A stretch of 64,000 bases of DNA from Flavobacteriales bacterium. Its GTDB lineage: Bacteria; Bacteroidota; Bacteroidia; Flavobacteriales_F; PHOS-HE28. The notes under the pieces were generated by a model. That model did no database searches and had not been told where the DNA came from. It saw only the letters and a program-made list of their open reading frames with translations. Within the stretch, counting starts at the first letter, position 1; every line of letters starts with the position of its first letter. The DNA lies in NCBI GenBank assembly GCA_016717305.1, contig JADKFY010000008.1:1-64000 (forward strand), read 5' to 3'. Positions 42,814-51,981 of this stretch are shown in pieces. A program made the translations under genes and the position numbers.

Positions 42814-43538
42814 TGGAACCTTGGCTCCCCTTACTCTTGCTGCTCGTCGCATTTCTCTATGCCAGCGTCGGGCATGGCGGTGCGAGTGGTTACCTCGCGC
42901 TCATGGCAGTGCTGGGCTTCTCCAGTGACGTTATGCGGCCCACGGCGTTGATATTGAACTTGGTAGTGAGCGCCATGGCCTTTGCACAGTTCGCGCGAGC
43001 TGGACATTTCAATTGGCGGCTGTTCTGGCCTTTCGCATTGGCTTCCGTGCCGTTCGCATGGTTGGGTGCCCACGTTCAGTTGGACACGCTGGTCTACAAA
43101 CGCGTGCTCGCCGTTTGCCTGTTGATCGCTGTTGCACGGTTGTTCGGCATTTTCGGGAACGGCAAAGAGGGAACGCGCATGCCGCCATTGCTCTTGGCCT
43201 TGGTCATTGGTGCGTTCCTCGGTCTTGTCAGTGGCATGATCGGCATTGGTGGTGGCATTCTGTTGAGCCCATTGCTTTTGGTGTTCGCTTGGTCCACGGC
43301 GAAGGAAAGCGCGGCTGTGAGTGCAGCGTTCATTTTCGTGAACAGTTTGGCCGGTCTGTTCGGACTGGAAGAAGTTCGATCCGTGGTCACCACGCAACAC
43401 CTTTTGTGGATCGGTGCGGTATTGGTCGGTGGTGCCATTGGTGCTTATGTAGGCGCACAACGTTACAGCGAAACGCGGTTGCGCCAAGTGCTTGGTGGTG
43501 TTTTGCTGTTGGCTTCGTTCAAATTGTTCTTTACATGA
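42813..43538 (+). CDS. TSUP (TauE/SafE) membrane permease
   Basis: A 241-residue polytopic protein with about seven helices. The duplicated family motif is visible as YASVGHGGASGYLALMA in the first half and GLVSGMIGIGGGILLSPLLL in the second. TSUP proteins move sulfur-containing or small organic anions. Placement between a MoeB-like and a moeA gene suggests a link to sulfur or molybdate metabolism, an inference only. It overlaps both neighbours (TAATG and ATGA). Confidence 0.87.
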   Translation: MEPWLPLLLLLVAFLYASVGHGGASGYLALMAVLGFSSDVMRPTALILNLVVSAMAFAQFARAGHFNWRLFWPFALASVPFAWLGAHVQLDTLVYKRVLAVCLLIAVARLFGIFGNGKEGTRMPPLLLALVIGAFLGLVSGMIGIGGGILLSPLLLVFAWSTAKESAAVSAAFIFVNSLAGLFGLEEVRSVVTTQHLLWIGAVLVGGAIGAYVGAQRYSETRLRQVLGGVLLLASFKLFFT

Positions 43539-44695
43539 TCACGGTGGAACAAGCTACAGTGCAGATGCGGCAAGCTGTCATTAGGCTACCGGCTGAAATG
43601 ATAGCGGTGTCGGAAGCGACCGGTCGATGTACTTCACGTGAAGTGAAAGCACCGCATGATCATCCGTTGTTCGATATGAGCGCGGTGGATGGTTATGCCT
43701 TGGCATTGACAACTCACAATGAGTGGGAAGTTATCGGCGAAGTGGCCGCGGGATCCGTGTTCGATCGTGCGTTGACAGAAGATGAATCGGTGCGAATATT
43801 TACTGGTGCCATCGTTCCGGAAGGTGCCGAAGCCGTGGTGATGCAAGAGTTCGTTGAACGCATCGGCGATCGCATTTCACACACCGATGAGCGGTTGCAC
43901 AACGGGGGCAATATCCGCCGCCAAGCGGAACAAGTACGCAACGGGGATGTGCTCTTGCCAGCAGGCATCACACTGAACGCAGCAGCGATCGGGTTGTTAG
44001 CTTCTGTTGGCGTTGGCATGGTTGAAGTTGCTAAAAGACCGAATGTTCTCGTGATCGTTACCGGCGATGAATTCACCGAGGTCGATCACCCCGCACCCGG
44101 GAAGATCTTCAGCAGCAACGATGTGCTGTTGGTCTCGATACTTTCAGCCTATGCGAAGATCGATGTGGTGCATGCCAAGGACACCATCGCCGCACTTTCA
44201 CAGCAGTTCAGTAGCGGTGCCGATCAGTACGATCTGGTATTGACCACAGGTGGTGTTTCGGTGGGTGATCACGATCTTGTCGCGCGCGTATTGAACGATC
44301 TCCAAGCGGAAATTCGTTTCCACGGTGTTCAGCAGAAACCCGGAAAGCCCATGCTCTTTGCGCAACTCGGTACAACACCGGTCATCGGGTTACCTGGCAA
44401 TCCACGTGCGGTGTTCGTCTTGTGCTTCGTGTACGTGTTGCCATTTCTTCGCGCCATGGCGGGTATACCATGGTCCTATTGCGAGCGATCACCGCTTACC
44501 GAAGCGGTAGAGAAGAAAGGCGATCGAGCGGAATTCCGCGCGGCGCGAATCGCCAATGGAGCCATCGAATTGCTGCGCGATGAAGGTTCGCACATGCTTC
44601 GCTCACTGATCGATGCCAATGCACTGGTGTACCTTCCGGCGGATCGCAGCCACTGGGCACAGAATGATCCCGTTCAATTCTACCCCCTGTCATGA
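43535..44695 (+). CDS. moeA: Molybdopterin molybdenumtransferase
   Basis: A 386-residue MoeA, which inserts molybdate into adenylylated molybdopterin. Signatures are HPLFDMSAVDGYAL, the FTGAIVPEGAEAVVMQE segment with GGNIRRQAEQV, the MPT-binding core LVLTTGGVSVGDHDLV and PVIGLPGNPRAVFV. The true start is the ATG at 43535 overlapping the TSUP stop; the frame is open far upstream but there it runs antiphase to the TSUP gene. Its end overlaps mobA. Confidence 0.92.
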   Translation: MITVEQATVQMRQAVIRLPAEMIAVSEATGRCTSREVKAPHDHPLFDMSAVDGYALALTTHNEWEVIGEVAAGSVFDRALTEDESVRIFTGAIVPEGAEAVVMQEFVERIGDRISHTDERLHNGGNIRRQAEQVRNGDVLLPAGITLNAAAIGLLASVGVGMVEVAKRPNVLVIVTGDEFTEVDHPAPGKIFSSNDVLLVSILSAYAKIDVVHAKDTIAALSQQFSSGADQYDLVLTTGGVSVGDHDLVARVLNDLQAEIRFHGVQQKPGKPMLFAQLGTTPVIGLPGNPRAVFVLCFVYVLPFLRAMAGIPWSYCERSPLTEAVEKKGDRAEFRAARIANGAIELLRDEGSHMLRSLIDANALVYLPADRSHWAQNDPVQFYPLS

Positions 44696-45294
44696 TGGAT
44701 CCTTTCGCGCAACCCAACAACCCATGGCAGACCGGCAATGGCTGGACGGGTGTGGTCCTTGCCGGTGGAAGAAGCTCGCGCATGGGTCGTGATAAGGCCA
44801 TGGTCGAGATGGATGGTCGCACGTTATTGGACCGTGCCTTGGACATTTTGCAACCCCATGTGAACGACCTGCTCGTGGTGGGCGATCCGGAAAAATATGG
44901 CCACGTTGGACCGTTCGTTTTCCCGGACGATGTGCCGGGCATTGGTCCACTGGGGGGTATTTCCACCGCGTTGCATTATGCGTTGCATGATCGTGTGATC
45001 GTATTGGCCGTGGACATGCCGCATGTGAACGGGAGCTTATTTGAACGCATCAAAGTTGGACTCACAATGGAGCGCGATGCATTCGTTCCCGTGTGCGATG
45101 GAAAAATGGAACCACTCGTCGCAGGATACCACAGGCGGTGCAGGGCAACGTTCGAAGCATGTATTGCACAGGGCAAATGGAAAGTAACCGACGCGTTGGA
45201 GAAAGTGAATGCCACGTACGCACAGATCTGCCCGGGCGAAGAAGGCTGGCCAGCGGACCTGTTCCGGAACATCAACGCTCCTGCCGATCTTTGA
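44692..45294 (+). CDS. mobA: Molybdenum cofactor guanylyltransferase
   Basis: A 200-residue MobA-type nucleotidyltransferase that would convert Mo-molybdopterin to the guanine dinucleotide form. The signature loop is GVVLAGGRSSRMGRDKAMVEMDG, seen here as VVLAGGRSSRMGRDKA, with LAVDMPHVNGSLF for metal binding. A roughly 17-residue N-terminal extension precedes the loop. It overlaps moeA by ATGA. The bis-MGD product is what formate-dehydrogenase-type enzymes use, fitting the client gene at the right edge. Confidence 0.88.
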   Translation: MMDPFAQPNNPWQTGNGWTGVVLAGGRSSRMGRDKAMVEMDGRTLLDRALDILQPHVNDLLVVGDPEKYGHVGPFVFPDDVPGIGPLGGISTALHYALHDRVIVLAVDMPHVNGSLFERIKVGLTMERDAFVPVCDGKMEPLVAGYHRRCRATFEACIAQGKWKVTDALEKVNATYAQICPGEEGWPADLFRNINAPADL

Positions 45295-45297
45295 ACG

Positions 45298-45522
45298 ATG
45301 GAAGTATTGCTCTTTGGAATGATCGCCGAAAAGGCCAATACGGATCGGGTCCAGATCAGTGCAACATCGCTTTCAGAATTGCGCACCGCTTTGACCGCGC
45401 GCATACCGGACCTTGATCGTATGAGCTATGCCATTGCCGTGGACCGTGCGGTAGTGCTCGCAGATCGTGCATTGAATGGAACGGAAGAGATCGCTGTATT
45501 ACCCCCATTCGCAGGCGGATGA
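45298..45522 (+). CDS. moaD: Molybdopterin synthase small (sulfur carrier) subunit
   Basis: A 74-residue ubiquitin-fold protein: MEVLLFGMIAEKA at the start, the family segment AVDRAVVLADRAL in the middle, and the required C-terminal Gly-Gly (PPFAGG), which is activated and thiocarboxylated. It starts 3 bp after mobA and overlaps moaE. Confidence 0.92.
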   Translation: MEVLLFGMIAEKANTDRVQISATSLSELRTALTARIPDLDRMSYAIAVDRAVVLADRALNGTEEIAVLPPFAGG

Positions 45523-45992
45523 GTGAAGTCAGGCAACATAAAGTGAAGGACATTTTCGTGGATGGGCCGATCGATCCATCGTTCGTCGGCACCAGCATCG
45601 CGAAACACGCAACGCGCCAGGACATCGGTGCGCACGAGATCTTCCTCGGGCAAATACGCGCAGACGTTGTAGGGGCGGACGATCGTCCGCCCAATAACGT
45701 CGTTATCGCGATCGAATACACCGCCTACCGCGAAATGGCATTGGAGACAATGACCGCGATCCGCGAAGAAGCCTTCGTGCGTTGGCCGGAAATGACCTGC
45801 TTGCACGTACACCACAGCCTCGGAACGATCCCTGTCGGTCAATTGTGCTTCATGGTCTTTGCCAGTTCCAAGCATCGCCAACAGGCACGTGAAGCAGTTG
45901 CATACGTCGTGGATCGGATCAAATCGGAACTGCCCATCTTCGGAAAAGAGATCTTCGTGGACAACACCCATCAATGGAAACGCAACACATGA
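45519..45992 (+). CDS. moaE: Molybdopterin synthase catalytic subunit
   Basis: A 157-residue MoaE, which with MoaD converts precursor Z (cPMP) to molybdopterin. The family features AHEIFLGQIRAD, IEYTAYREMAL and the catalytic-lysine segment FASSKHRQQAREA are present. Between GQIRADVV and VVIAIEYTAY lies the extra stretch GADDRPPNN, whose middle is encoded by a perfect 20-bp palindrome (45673-45692). MoaE proteins normally have a shorter loop here. It overlaps moaD by ATGA. Confidence 0.92.
   Translation: MSEVRQHKVKDIFVDGPIDPSFVGTSIAKHATRQDIGAHEIFLGQIRADVVGADDRPPNNVVIAIEYTAYREMALETMTAIREEAFVRWPEMTCLHVHHSLGTIPVGQLCFMVFASSKHRQQAREAVAYVVDRIKSELPIFGKEIFVDNTHQWKRNT
45673..45692. repeat. Perfect 20-bp palindrome inside moaE
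   Basis: Self-complementary over 20 bases (10 on each side of the centre GA|TC). It covers codons 52-58 and adds residues to a surface loop. It resembles the dispersed GGGCGGAC/GTCCGCCC palindromes that are usually intergenic. Confidence 0.7.
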
Positions 45993-46053
45993 TACGGCCA
46001 GTTCCTTCTCATCTTCTCTGCGCCTTCGCGCCTAAGCGGTCTTCTGCAAACCC

Positions 46054-46971
46054 ATGATCGACATCACCCATAAACCCACCACTTTGCGTGAGGCCATCGC
46101 ATCGGCCATCGTAACCGTGAGTGATCCTGCGACGATCCTTGCGGTGAAGGAAGGCCGTGTCCCCAAGGGGAATGTGCTGGAAAGTGCGCGCGTCGCTGCC
46201 TTGTTCGGGGTGAAGAAGACGTACGAGTTGATCCCGGATTGTCATCCGTTGCCGATCGAACATGCCGAGTGTACTTTCCAAGTGCGCGACATGGAGATCG
46301 AAGTGCGTATGCGCGTTCGAACGATCTACCGCACCGGTGTGGAGGTGGAAGCGATGCACGGGGCAAGTGTGGCCGCGCTCACGATCTACGACATGCTCAA
46401 GCCGATCGACAAGGGGGTCACCATCGGAAGCATTCGGTTGGTGGAGAAGAAGGGTGGCAAAAGCGATTGGAAGGACCGTTTCGGAACACCCGTGAAAGCG
46501 GCAGTGTTGGTGATCAGTGATGGAGTTGCTGCAGGGAAGAAAGAAGATAGGGGCGGAGTTGAAGTGGTTGAGAGGTTGGGGAAGTTGGGGGTTGCATGTT
46601 CCGGTACAACGGTCGTTCCTGATGAACCGGAGCAGATCACGGCACAAGTAAAAGCGTGGGCTGGTGAAGGCTACGACCTCATCCTCACCACGGGCGGCAC
46701 TGGCCTATCTCCGCGCGACATTACGCCCGAAGCCATTGCCCCGTTGCTGGATCGCGAAGTTCCCGGTATCATGGAAGCCGCTCGCGCGTATGGCCAAGCG
46801 CGAATGCCCCTGGCCATGATGAGCCGAGGGATCGCAGGCATGATCGGTCGCACCTTGGTGATCACGCTGCCGGGATCCACACGTGGAGCGCAAGAGACAA
46901 TGGATGCACTCTTTCCGTTCGTATTGCACGTGGTGAAAGTGCAGGAAATGGCGTTTCGGCATGGGCAATAG
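46054..46971 (+). CDS. moaCB: Bifunctional MoaC-MoaB fusion (cPMP synthase / MPT adenylyltransferase)
   Basis: A 305-residue fusion. Residues 1-150 are MoaC: MIDITHKPTTLREA, ELIPDCHPLPIEHAE and EAMHGASVAALTIYDM, which forms cyclic pyranopterin monophosphate from the MoaA product. Residues ~155-305 are MoaB/MogA-like: VLVISDGVAAGKKEDRGG, LILTTGGTGLSPRDITPE and LPGSTRGAQETMDAL, which adenylates molybdopterin. A separate mogA is therefore not needed. The gene begins 61 bp after moaE; that gap holds an A/C-poor stretch reading CTCTGCGCCTTCGCGCC with no gene. Confidence 0.92.
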   Translation: MIDITHKPTTLREAIASAIVTVSDPATILAVKEGRVPKGNVLESARVAALFGVKKTYELIPDCHPLPIEHAECTFQVRDMEIEVRMRVRTIYRTGVEVEAMHGASVAALTIYDMLKPIDKGVTIGSIRLVEKKGGKSDWKDRFGTPVKAAVLVISDGVAAGKKEDRGGVEVVERLGKLGVACSGTTVVPDEPEQITAQVKAWAGEGYDLILTTGGTGLSPRDITPEAIAPLLDREVPGIMEAARAYGQARMPLAMMSRGIAGMIGRTLVITLPGSTRGAQETMDALFPFVLHVVKVQEMAFRHGQ

Positions 46972-47025
46972 TGTCCAGGTATTTTTGCCAGCTCGAAAAA
47001 GGTTCGATAGGAAGCAACATCAAGG

Positions 47026-48048
47026 ATGATAGACGGAAAAGAATCGATGGTGGATGAGTTCGTGCTCCACCGTATTGGTGCGAACAGCGCGGAAAGTGTG
47101 TTCAGTGACCACAGTGCCGTGTTGCAAGGCCCGGAGGAGCAAGAGTTTCTGCGGAAGCTATTCCTGCGGCCGTTCGCTTCCATGGCTCAGACCTTGGAGT
47201 TCGCACCGGAGATCGACGGGAAGGAGAATGTGCTCCATGCCGTGTGCAAGGCGATCGAAACAGGAGATGACCTGGTATCTGCTTCAACGGCCATTGCGAA
47301 CCATTTGATCAACGCATCAGAGAACCACGCGATCAAGGGCGGCGACCTTTTCGTTGTGAAATTCAGCCATGTGGTGTTGGGCACTTCGATGTACGAGGCC
47401 GTCGGGATCTACAAGTTCGATGAGAAGGAAGTCTTCATCGAAAGCAAGGTGAAGGGCAAGGAGCTGGGCATGCAATTGAAACGCGGGTTGGGCACTACCA
47501 AGCCGAACATGGCGTGCTTGGTGGTCTTCACCAAGAAAGGATACACGTTGTTCATGATCGACGATCGCTCGCACAACCCGTCATGGCAACAGGATTTTAT
47601 CGGTCACCGGTTGAAGCGAGACAATGTGAACAGCACGAGCAGTGTGCTGGAGATGACCAAGTCGTTCATCACGGAAAAGCTTCCGCAGGACTTCGAGATC
47701 CCCAAGGCCGACCAGATCGATCTGCTCAACCGTTCGGTACAGTACTTCAAGGACAATTCAGAATTCGACAAGAATGCCTTCGCGCAAGAGGTGTTCCAAG
47801 AGGAGAGCGTAATGGGCTCTTTCCAAAAGTTCGGGGAACAGTTCCAAGAGAGCCACGGCATGGAGCTCGACGATAACTTCGAGATCTCTTCCCACGCGGT
47901 GAAACGGCAAGCACGCATCTTCAAGACCGTGCTCAAGTTGGACAAGAACTTCCACATCTACATCCACGGCGACCGCAACAAGATCGAGCACGGCGTGGAC
48001 GATGGTGGACGGAAATTCTACAAGATCTACTACGAGTTGGAGACGTGA
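47026..48048 (+). CDS. NdpA/YejK-like nucleoid-associated protein
   Basis: A 340-residue protein of the 37-kDa nucleoid-associated family. Family features include the N-terminal VLHRIGANSAESVFSDHSAV, the middle VVLGTSMYEAVGIYKFDEKE, CLVVFTKKGYTLFMIDD and the C-terminal LDKNFHIYIHGDRNKIEHGVD. Its molecular role is poorly defined; E. coli YejK associates with the nucleoid. It sits between moaCB and moaA without a metabolic link, so the island may have been interrupted or extended by it. Confidence 0.85.
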   Translation: MIDGKESMVDEFVLHRIGANSAESVFSDHSAVLQGPEEQEFLRKLFLRPFASMAQTLEFAPEIDGKENVLHAVCKAIETGDDLVSASTAIANHLINASENHAIKGGDLFVVKFSHVVLGTSMYEAVGIYKFDEKEVFIESKVKGKELGMQLKRGLGTTKPNMACLVVFTKKGYTLFMIDDRSHNPSWQQDFIGHRLKRDNVNSTSSVLEMTKSFITEKLPQDFEIPKADQIDLLNRSVQYFKDNSEFDKNAFAQEVFQEESVMGSFQKFGEQFQESHGMELDDNFEISSHAVKRQARIFKTVLKLDKNFHIYIHGDRNKIEHGVDDGGRKFYKIYYELET

Positions 48049-48067
48049 TCAGCGGGAACCGAAAGGA

Positions 48068-49063
48068 TCAACCGCCAATGCTCACCATCGGTCGTGTGCT
48101 CAGGTCGTGCAACACTTCTTCTTCGCATTCCGGTTTGAATTGCGGTAAGCCGCCGAGCATCGCGTGTTTCCCCAATACGTTCGCTTCGATCAATGGAGCA
48201 AGGTCTTCACCGTTGCGCAATGCCGTGAGCAGGTCGGTCTCATCGCGTGAGAAAAGGCAGTTGCGCATTTTGCCTTCTGCAGTAAGGCGCAAGCGGTCAC
48301 AATTGCCACAGAAGGGTTCGGTAACGGTACTGATCACGGCGAAGGTGCCTTTCCAACCTGGCACACGATAGGCCTTCGCGGTGCTGTGCGGATCGTCGTC
48401 CAATTTCTCGAAGGAATGCACGCTGCCGATGTGACCCAACATTTCAGAATAGGTGTACACCCGTTCGCGACCCCATTTGTTCCCTGCGAATGGCATGAAC
48501 TCAATGAAGCGAACGTGCAGATCATGTTCGCGGGTCAGGTCCACGAAGCGCAACAATTCATCGTCGTTCACGCCGCGCATCACTACCATGTTCACCTTCA
48601 CCCGCAAGCCTCGTTCTAGTGCAAGCAGGATGTTCCCGTGTACGATCCGGAATCCATCGCGCCGTGTGATCTTCTTGAAGCGTTCAGCATCGAAGGTGTC
48701 CAAGCTCACGTTCACGCTCTTCAACCCGGCATCGATCAATTCATCGATGTGCTTGTGGAGCGAAAGTGCATTGGTGGTAATCCCCACCTTCACATGCAGG
48801 GCGATGAGGTCCCGAACGATGTCCACAGTATCTGGCCGAACCAACGGTTCACCTCCTGTTATCCGGATCTTGGTGATCCCGTAACGTTCAACGAAGAGCC
48901 GAGCGATCGTTTCGATCTCTTCGCGCGTCATAAGGTCCTTCTTCGGCAGGAACAATTGATCCTCGGGCATGCAATAGGTGCAGCGCAGGTCGCACTTGTC
49001 CACCACGCTGATGCGCAGGCTACGGTGTACACGCTTGTGGCTATCAATAAGCGATCCTCCCAT
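48068..49063 (-). CDS. moaA: GTP 3',8-cyclase (radical SAM)
   Basis: A 331-residue MoaA, the first enzyme of molybdenum-cofactor synthesis. The radical-SAM cluster motif is CDLRCTYC near residue 24, with ITGGEPLVRPD following. The C-terminal second cluster is provided by CGNCDRLRLTAEGK and a later Cys in NCLFSRDE, and the protein ends in the functionally important Gly-Gly (SIGG). It is convergent with the NdpA-like gene and has 140 bp of leader before the delta-60 protein gene on the other strand. Confidence 0.95.
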   Translation of the reverse strand: MGGSLIDSHKRVHRSLRISVVDKCDLRCTYCMPEDQLFLPKKDLMTREEIETIARLFVERYGITKIRITGGEPLVRPDTVDIVRDLIALHVKVGITTNALSLHKHIDELIDAGLKSVNVSLDTFDAERFKKITRRDGFRIVHGNILLALERGLRVKVNMVVMRGVNDDELLRFVDLTREHDLHVRFIEFMPFAGNKWGRERVYTYSEMLGHIGSVHSFEKLDDDPHSTAKAYRVPGWKGTFAVISTVTEPFCGNCDRLRLTAEGKMRNCLFSRDETDLLTALRNGEDLAPLIEANVLGKHAMLGGLPQFKPECEEEVLHDLSTRPMVSIGG

Positions 49064-49203
49064 GTCACAAAGGAACGAAACGAGCCATTGGCGGTAGGTG
49101 TATATCCGGTCGATAACTTTATGTCAGAATAAATAACAGATCAAACGCATCCATCATACATTTGGTCCGTCTACATACCGTATTACCGCCAAACCCCACC
49201 ACC

Positions 49204-51699
49204 ATGAATACGATAAAAATGCACGCCGCGATCCATGACGTAGATCTTCACCCAATGCGCTGGATATGGCTCTTCTGCTTGGTTTTACTAGCTCCTTGGC
49301 AACAAGTAGCAGGACAGGCCGGTTCCATCGACGCTACTTTTTCCATTGGAACAGGGGCGAACGGAAGGGTCTTCGGAATGGCCTCTCAGAATAATGGCAA
49401 GCAGGTCATCGTAGGGGCGTTCACGGATTACAATGGTACTGTGATCAATCGGGTTGCCCGGATCAACCGCAGTGGAGCCTTGGATGGCACCTTCACGGTA
49501 GGGACAGGAGCCAACGGACAGGTGAACGCGGTAGTGATAGATGGATCGGGTAAGATCCTAATTGGTGGTTCGTTCACCGATTATAATGGTACCACGTTGA
49601 ACAAGATCGCGAGGTTGAACAGCAATGGTACGCTGGACGGCACCTTTAGTATCGGAACGGGCTTCGCAGGTGGTAACGTGAATGCGATCGCCGTACAAGC
49701 AGATGGAAAGATCTTGGTGGTCGGTACGTTCACCTCTTACAACGGCACCACCGAAAATCGTATTGTAAGGCTGAATACCAATGGTACGCGCGATGTCGGG
49801 TATGTAACCGGTACGGGAACGAATAGTGATATCTACCACGGCGCATTGGACGTGAATGGCAAGTTCGTGATCGGCGGAACCTTTTCGACCTACAATGGGA
49901 CATCGAGCCAAGGCGTTGCACGGATCAATACGAACGGAACTATCGATGGCACCTTGAGCGTGGGCACAGGAACGAACAATGCGGTCTTCTGCATCGGCAA
50001 CCAACCCGATGGCAAGATCGTTATTGGTGGTCTGTTCACCACCTACAACGGAACGAGCGCGACACGTATCGCGCGTTTGACCAGTACGGGCGCATTGGAT
50101 GGAACCTTCTCCACGGGAACAGGCTTCAACTCTTGGCCCTATGTGATCGCCTTCCAGCCCGATGGCAAGATCTTGATCGGTGGTGATTTCATGACCTACA
50201 ACGGTGTAACGCGTAACCGAATGGTTCGATTGAACACGAACGGCACGCTCGATACCGGGTTCACGACCGGTACCACATTCAACAATTGGGTATATGCCAT
50301 CGCGTACCATAATGAAGGCAGGGTAACGGTAGCAGGTGGTTTCACCTCCTACAACGGAAGCGCGCGGAATCGCTTGATCCGGTTGAGCACGGGATGCACA
50401 GAGACCCTGCAGTTGACCATCAATACCAATGGTGCAGGTGCGGAAACCAGTTGGGAGATCCAGCCCGAAGGCTTCGCGTACGCGGCGTGCTCCGGTTCAG
50501 GCTATGGCAACTTCGCGACCGCTGTGGAACAGTGCTGCGTGGCGGATGGCTGCTACCGGTTGCGTGTGTTCGACTCTGCGGGTGATGGCATGGGCAGTGG
50601 CGGATACATGCTCACCAACGGAAGTGGCGCGCGCATCATAGACAACTTGGGCGATGGCGTGTTCACGAACGAAAGCAGCATTGCCGGTGGAGGTGTTTTC
50701 TGCGTGCCCATGAGCACTGATCGCGTGATCACGTACGATTGCGACAAGTTGGACTTCTTGCCGAACAACTACATGGTCGCTTCGGAAATACCTGCGGTAT
50801 CTGCGCAATTCGGCGTGGGCGATCAAACGGATGACGGGTACGAATTCTGGTTCTTCGATCCGGACGGCACCTATTCCGTGCGCAAGTTCCGCAGCCATGC
50901 TACGAGCGATGGTTATGGCGTAAACGAATTGCGCGCCTGCCACAAGCGTTTGAGTTGGACGCCTGCCGTGGATCCTATCCCCACCGGTGTGAAGTTGAAC
51001 GTTCGTGTTCGTGGCCGGGTGAATGGTGTCAACAATGCTTGGGGCCCCGCATGCACCTTCAAAGTGGATGCGGCTTATTGCCCGCTCTCCCGCTTGATGG
51101 ACATTCCAGGCAATCGCTATTTCTCTTGCGGCGTGACCCGGTCGCGGAAGCAGTATGTCACGGCCCTCCCTGTACTTGGTGCCACCAAGTACGATTTCGA
51201 ATTCGTGAACACCGCGGATTCTTATTCCTACACCATCCAGTCCAACAACTATCACCGGTATCTCAACTGGGCATCGCCAGCCTTGCTTACCGGGCACACC
51301 TACGATGTTCGCGTTAGGGTGAGCTTGGACAATGGAGCAACGTGGTGTCCATGGGGCGAGACCTGTACGATAACGATCTCCGCATCGATGCTGGAACCCA
51401 ATGGTGGACTGTCTTTCGCTGACGTTGGCGGTGACCAGGACATACAGGTTTGGCCCAACCCGAATGCGGGCGATCGGATGGAGTTGTTGATCCCCGACTT
51501 GGATGAGAACGATCATCTCGCTGAAGTGACGGTCTATGGGTCCAACGGCCAATGCGTGCATGAGCAGCGCTTTGGCATAGAGGCGCCGGAATGGCGCACC
51601 AAGTTGGAGTTCTCTAATACACTTGATCAGGGTCATTACATCATTCAGGTCCGCGTGGGCGAAAAGAGCTGGCACCAGCGCTTTGTGGTAACACGCTAA
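49204..51699 (+). CDS. Secreted delta-60 repeat propeller protein with T9SS sorting domain (paralogue 1)
   Basis: An 831-residue exported protein with a long N-region; ATG 49204 is used, and ATG 49255 (MRWIWLF) would give a shorter signal ending AGQA. Seven delta-60 units of ~50 residues (pattern GKILIGG-F-x-YNG ... R-ARLN-NG-LD-TF) span ~40-400 and should close a seven-bladed propeller. Then come a region with TSWEIQPEGF and RLRVFDSAGDGMGSGGY, a domain with GDQTDDGYEFWFFDPDG, an Fn3-like domain ending CPWGETCTI and a T9SS sorting domain (VWPNPNAGDRMELLI). The downstream gene is a full-length paralogue. Confidence 0.85.
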   Translation: MNTIKMHAAIHDVDLHPMRWIWLFCLVLLAPWQQVAGQAGSIDATFSIGTGANGRVFGMASQNNGKQVIVGAFTDYNGTVINRVARINRSGALDGTFTVGTGANGQVNAVVIDGSGKILIGGSFTDYNGTTLNKIARLNSNGTLDGTFSIGTGFAGGNVNAIAVQADGKILVVGTFTSYNGTTENRIVRLNTNGTRDVGYVTGTGTNSDIYHGALDVNGKFVIGGTFSTYNGTSSQGVARINTNGTIDGTLSVGTGTNNAVFCIGNQPDGKIVIGGLFTTYNGTSATRIARLTSTGALDGTFSTGTGFNSWPYVIAFQPDGKILIGGDFMTYNGVTRNRMVRLNTNGTLDTGFTTGTTFNNWVYAIAYHNEGRVTVAGGFTSYNGSARNRLIRLSTGCTETLQLTINTNGAGAETSWEIQPEGFAYAACSGSGYGNFATAVEQCCVADGCYRLRVFDSAGDGMGSGGYMLTNGSGARIIDNLGDGVFTNESSIAGGGVFCVPMSTDRVITYDCDKLDFLPNNYMVASEIPAVSAQFGVGDQTDDGYEFWFFDPDGTYSVRKFRSHATSDGYGVNELRACHKRLSWTPAVDPIPTGVKLNVRVRGRVNGVNNAWGPACTFKVDAAYCPLSRLMDIPGNRYFSCGVTRSRKQYVTALPVLGATKYDFEFVNTADSYSYTIQSNNYHRYLNWASPALLTGHTYDVRVRVSLDNGATWCPWGETCTITISASMLEPNGGLSFADVGGDQDIQVWPNPNAGDRMELLIPDLDENDHLAEVTVYGSNGQCVHEQRFGIEAPEWRTKLEFSNTLDQGHYIIQVRVGEKSWHQRFVVTR

Positions 51700-51715
51700 G
51701 GAGCTTATCTACTAC

Positions 51716-51753
51716 AAATGACCGGGTGGGGAATGATCCTTACCCGGTCATTT
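51716..51753. terminator. Intrinsic terminator between the two delta-60 genes
   Basis: A perfect 12-bp stem (51716-51727 with 51742-51753) with a 14-base loop, followed by GTTTTTA. It begins 16 bp after the first paralogue's stop. The ends are A/T-rich on both sides. Confidence 0.85.
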
Positions 51754-51981
51754 GTTTTTACGGTCATCTTTCTCTTCTCGAAGGTCTCACTGGCCGTTAG
51801 GCCGTGGGTATGGCCGATCGATACATGTTCGCGCCTCGGAATAGTTGGAAAGGAGAAGGTGTCACGAACTTGTGGCATTCGTCGAACGAAACTTTGCTTT
51901 CGGCGATCCGTACAATAGGTATAGTGCAATTTCAAAGTGCTGCGCCCTAACCCTCACGACTTACTTATTGACCAACTCCAA

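Noticed and set aside
43013..43534. Long upstream extension of the moeA frame
   Set aside because: It runs out of phase through the TSUP permease gene; the MoeA family start coincides with the ATGA overlap at 43535.
46000..46053. Possible small gene or RNA between moaE and moaCB
   Set aside because: Only 61 bp with a CTCTGCGCCTTCGCGCC-type stretch common as low-information intergenic sequence; no frame and no stable structure.
49320..50390. Tandem DNA repeat array or CRISPR-like pattern
   Set aside because: The periodicity of about 150 bp comes from seven protein repeats; the DNA units are diverged and there are no spacers.
50497..51675. A 392-codon minus-strand frame inside the first delta-60 gene
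   Set aside because: Antisense shadow of a gene with clear repeats and a T9SS domain; no family features of its own.
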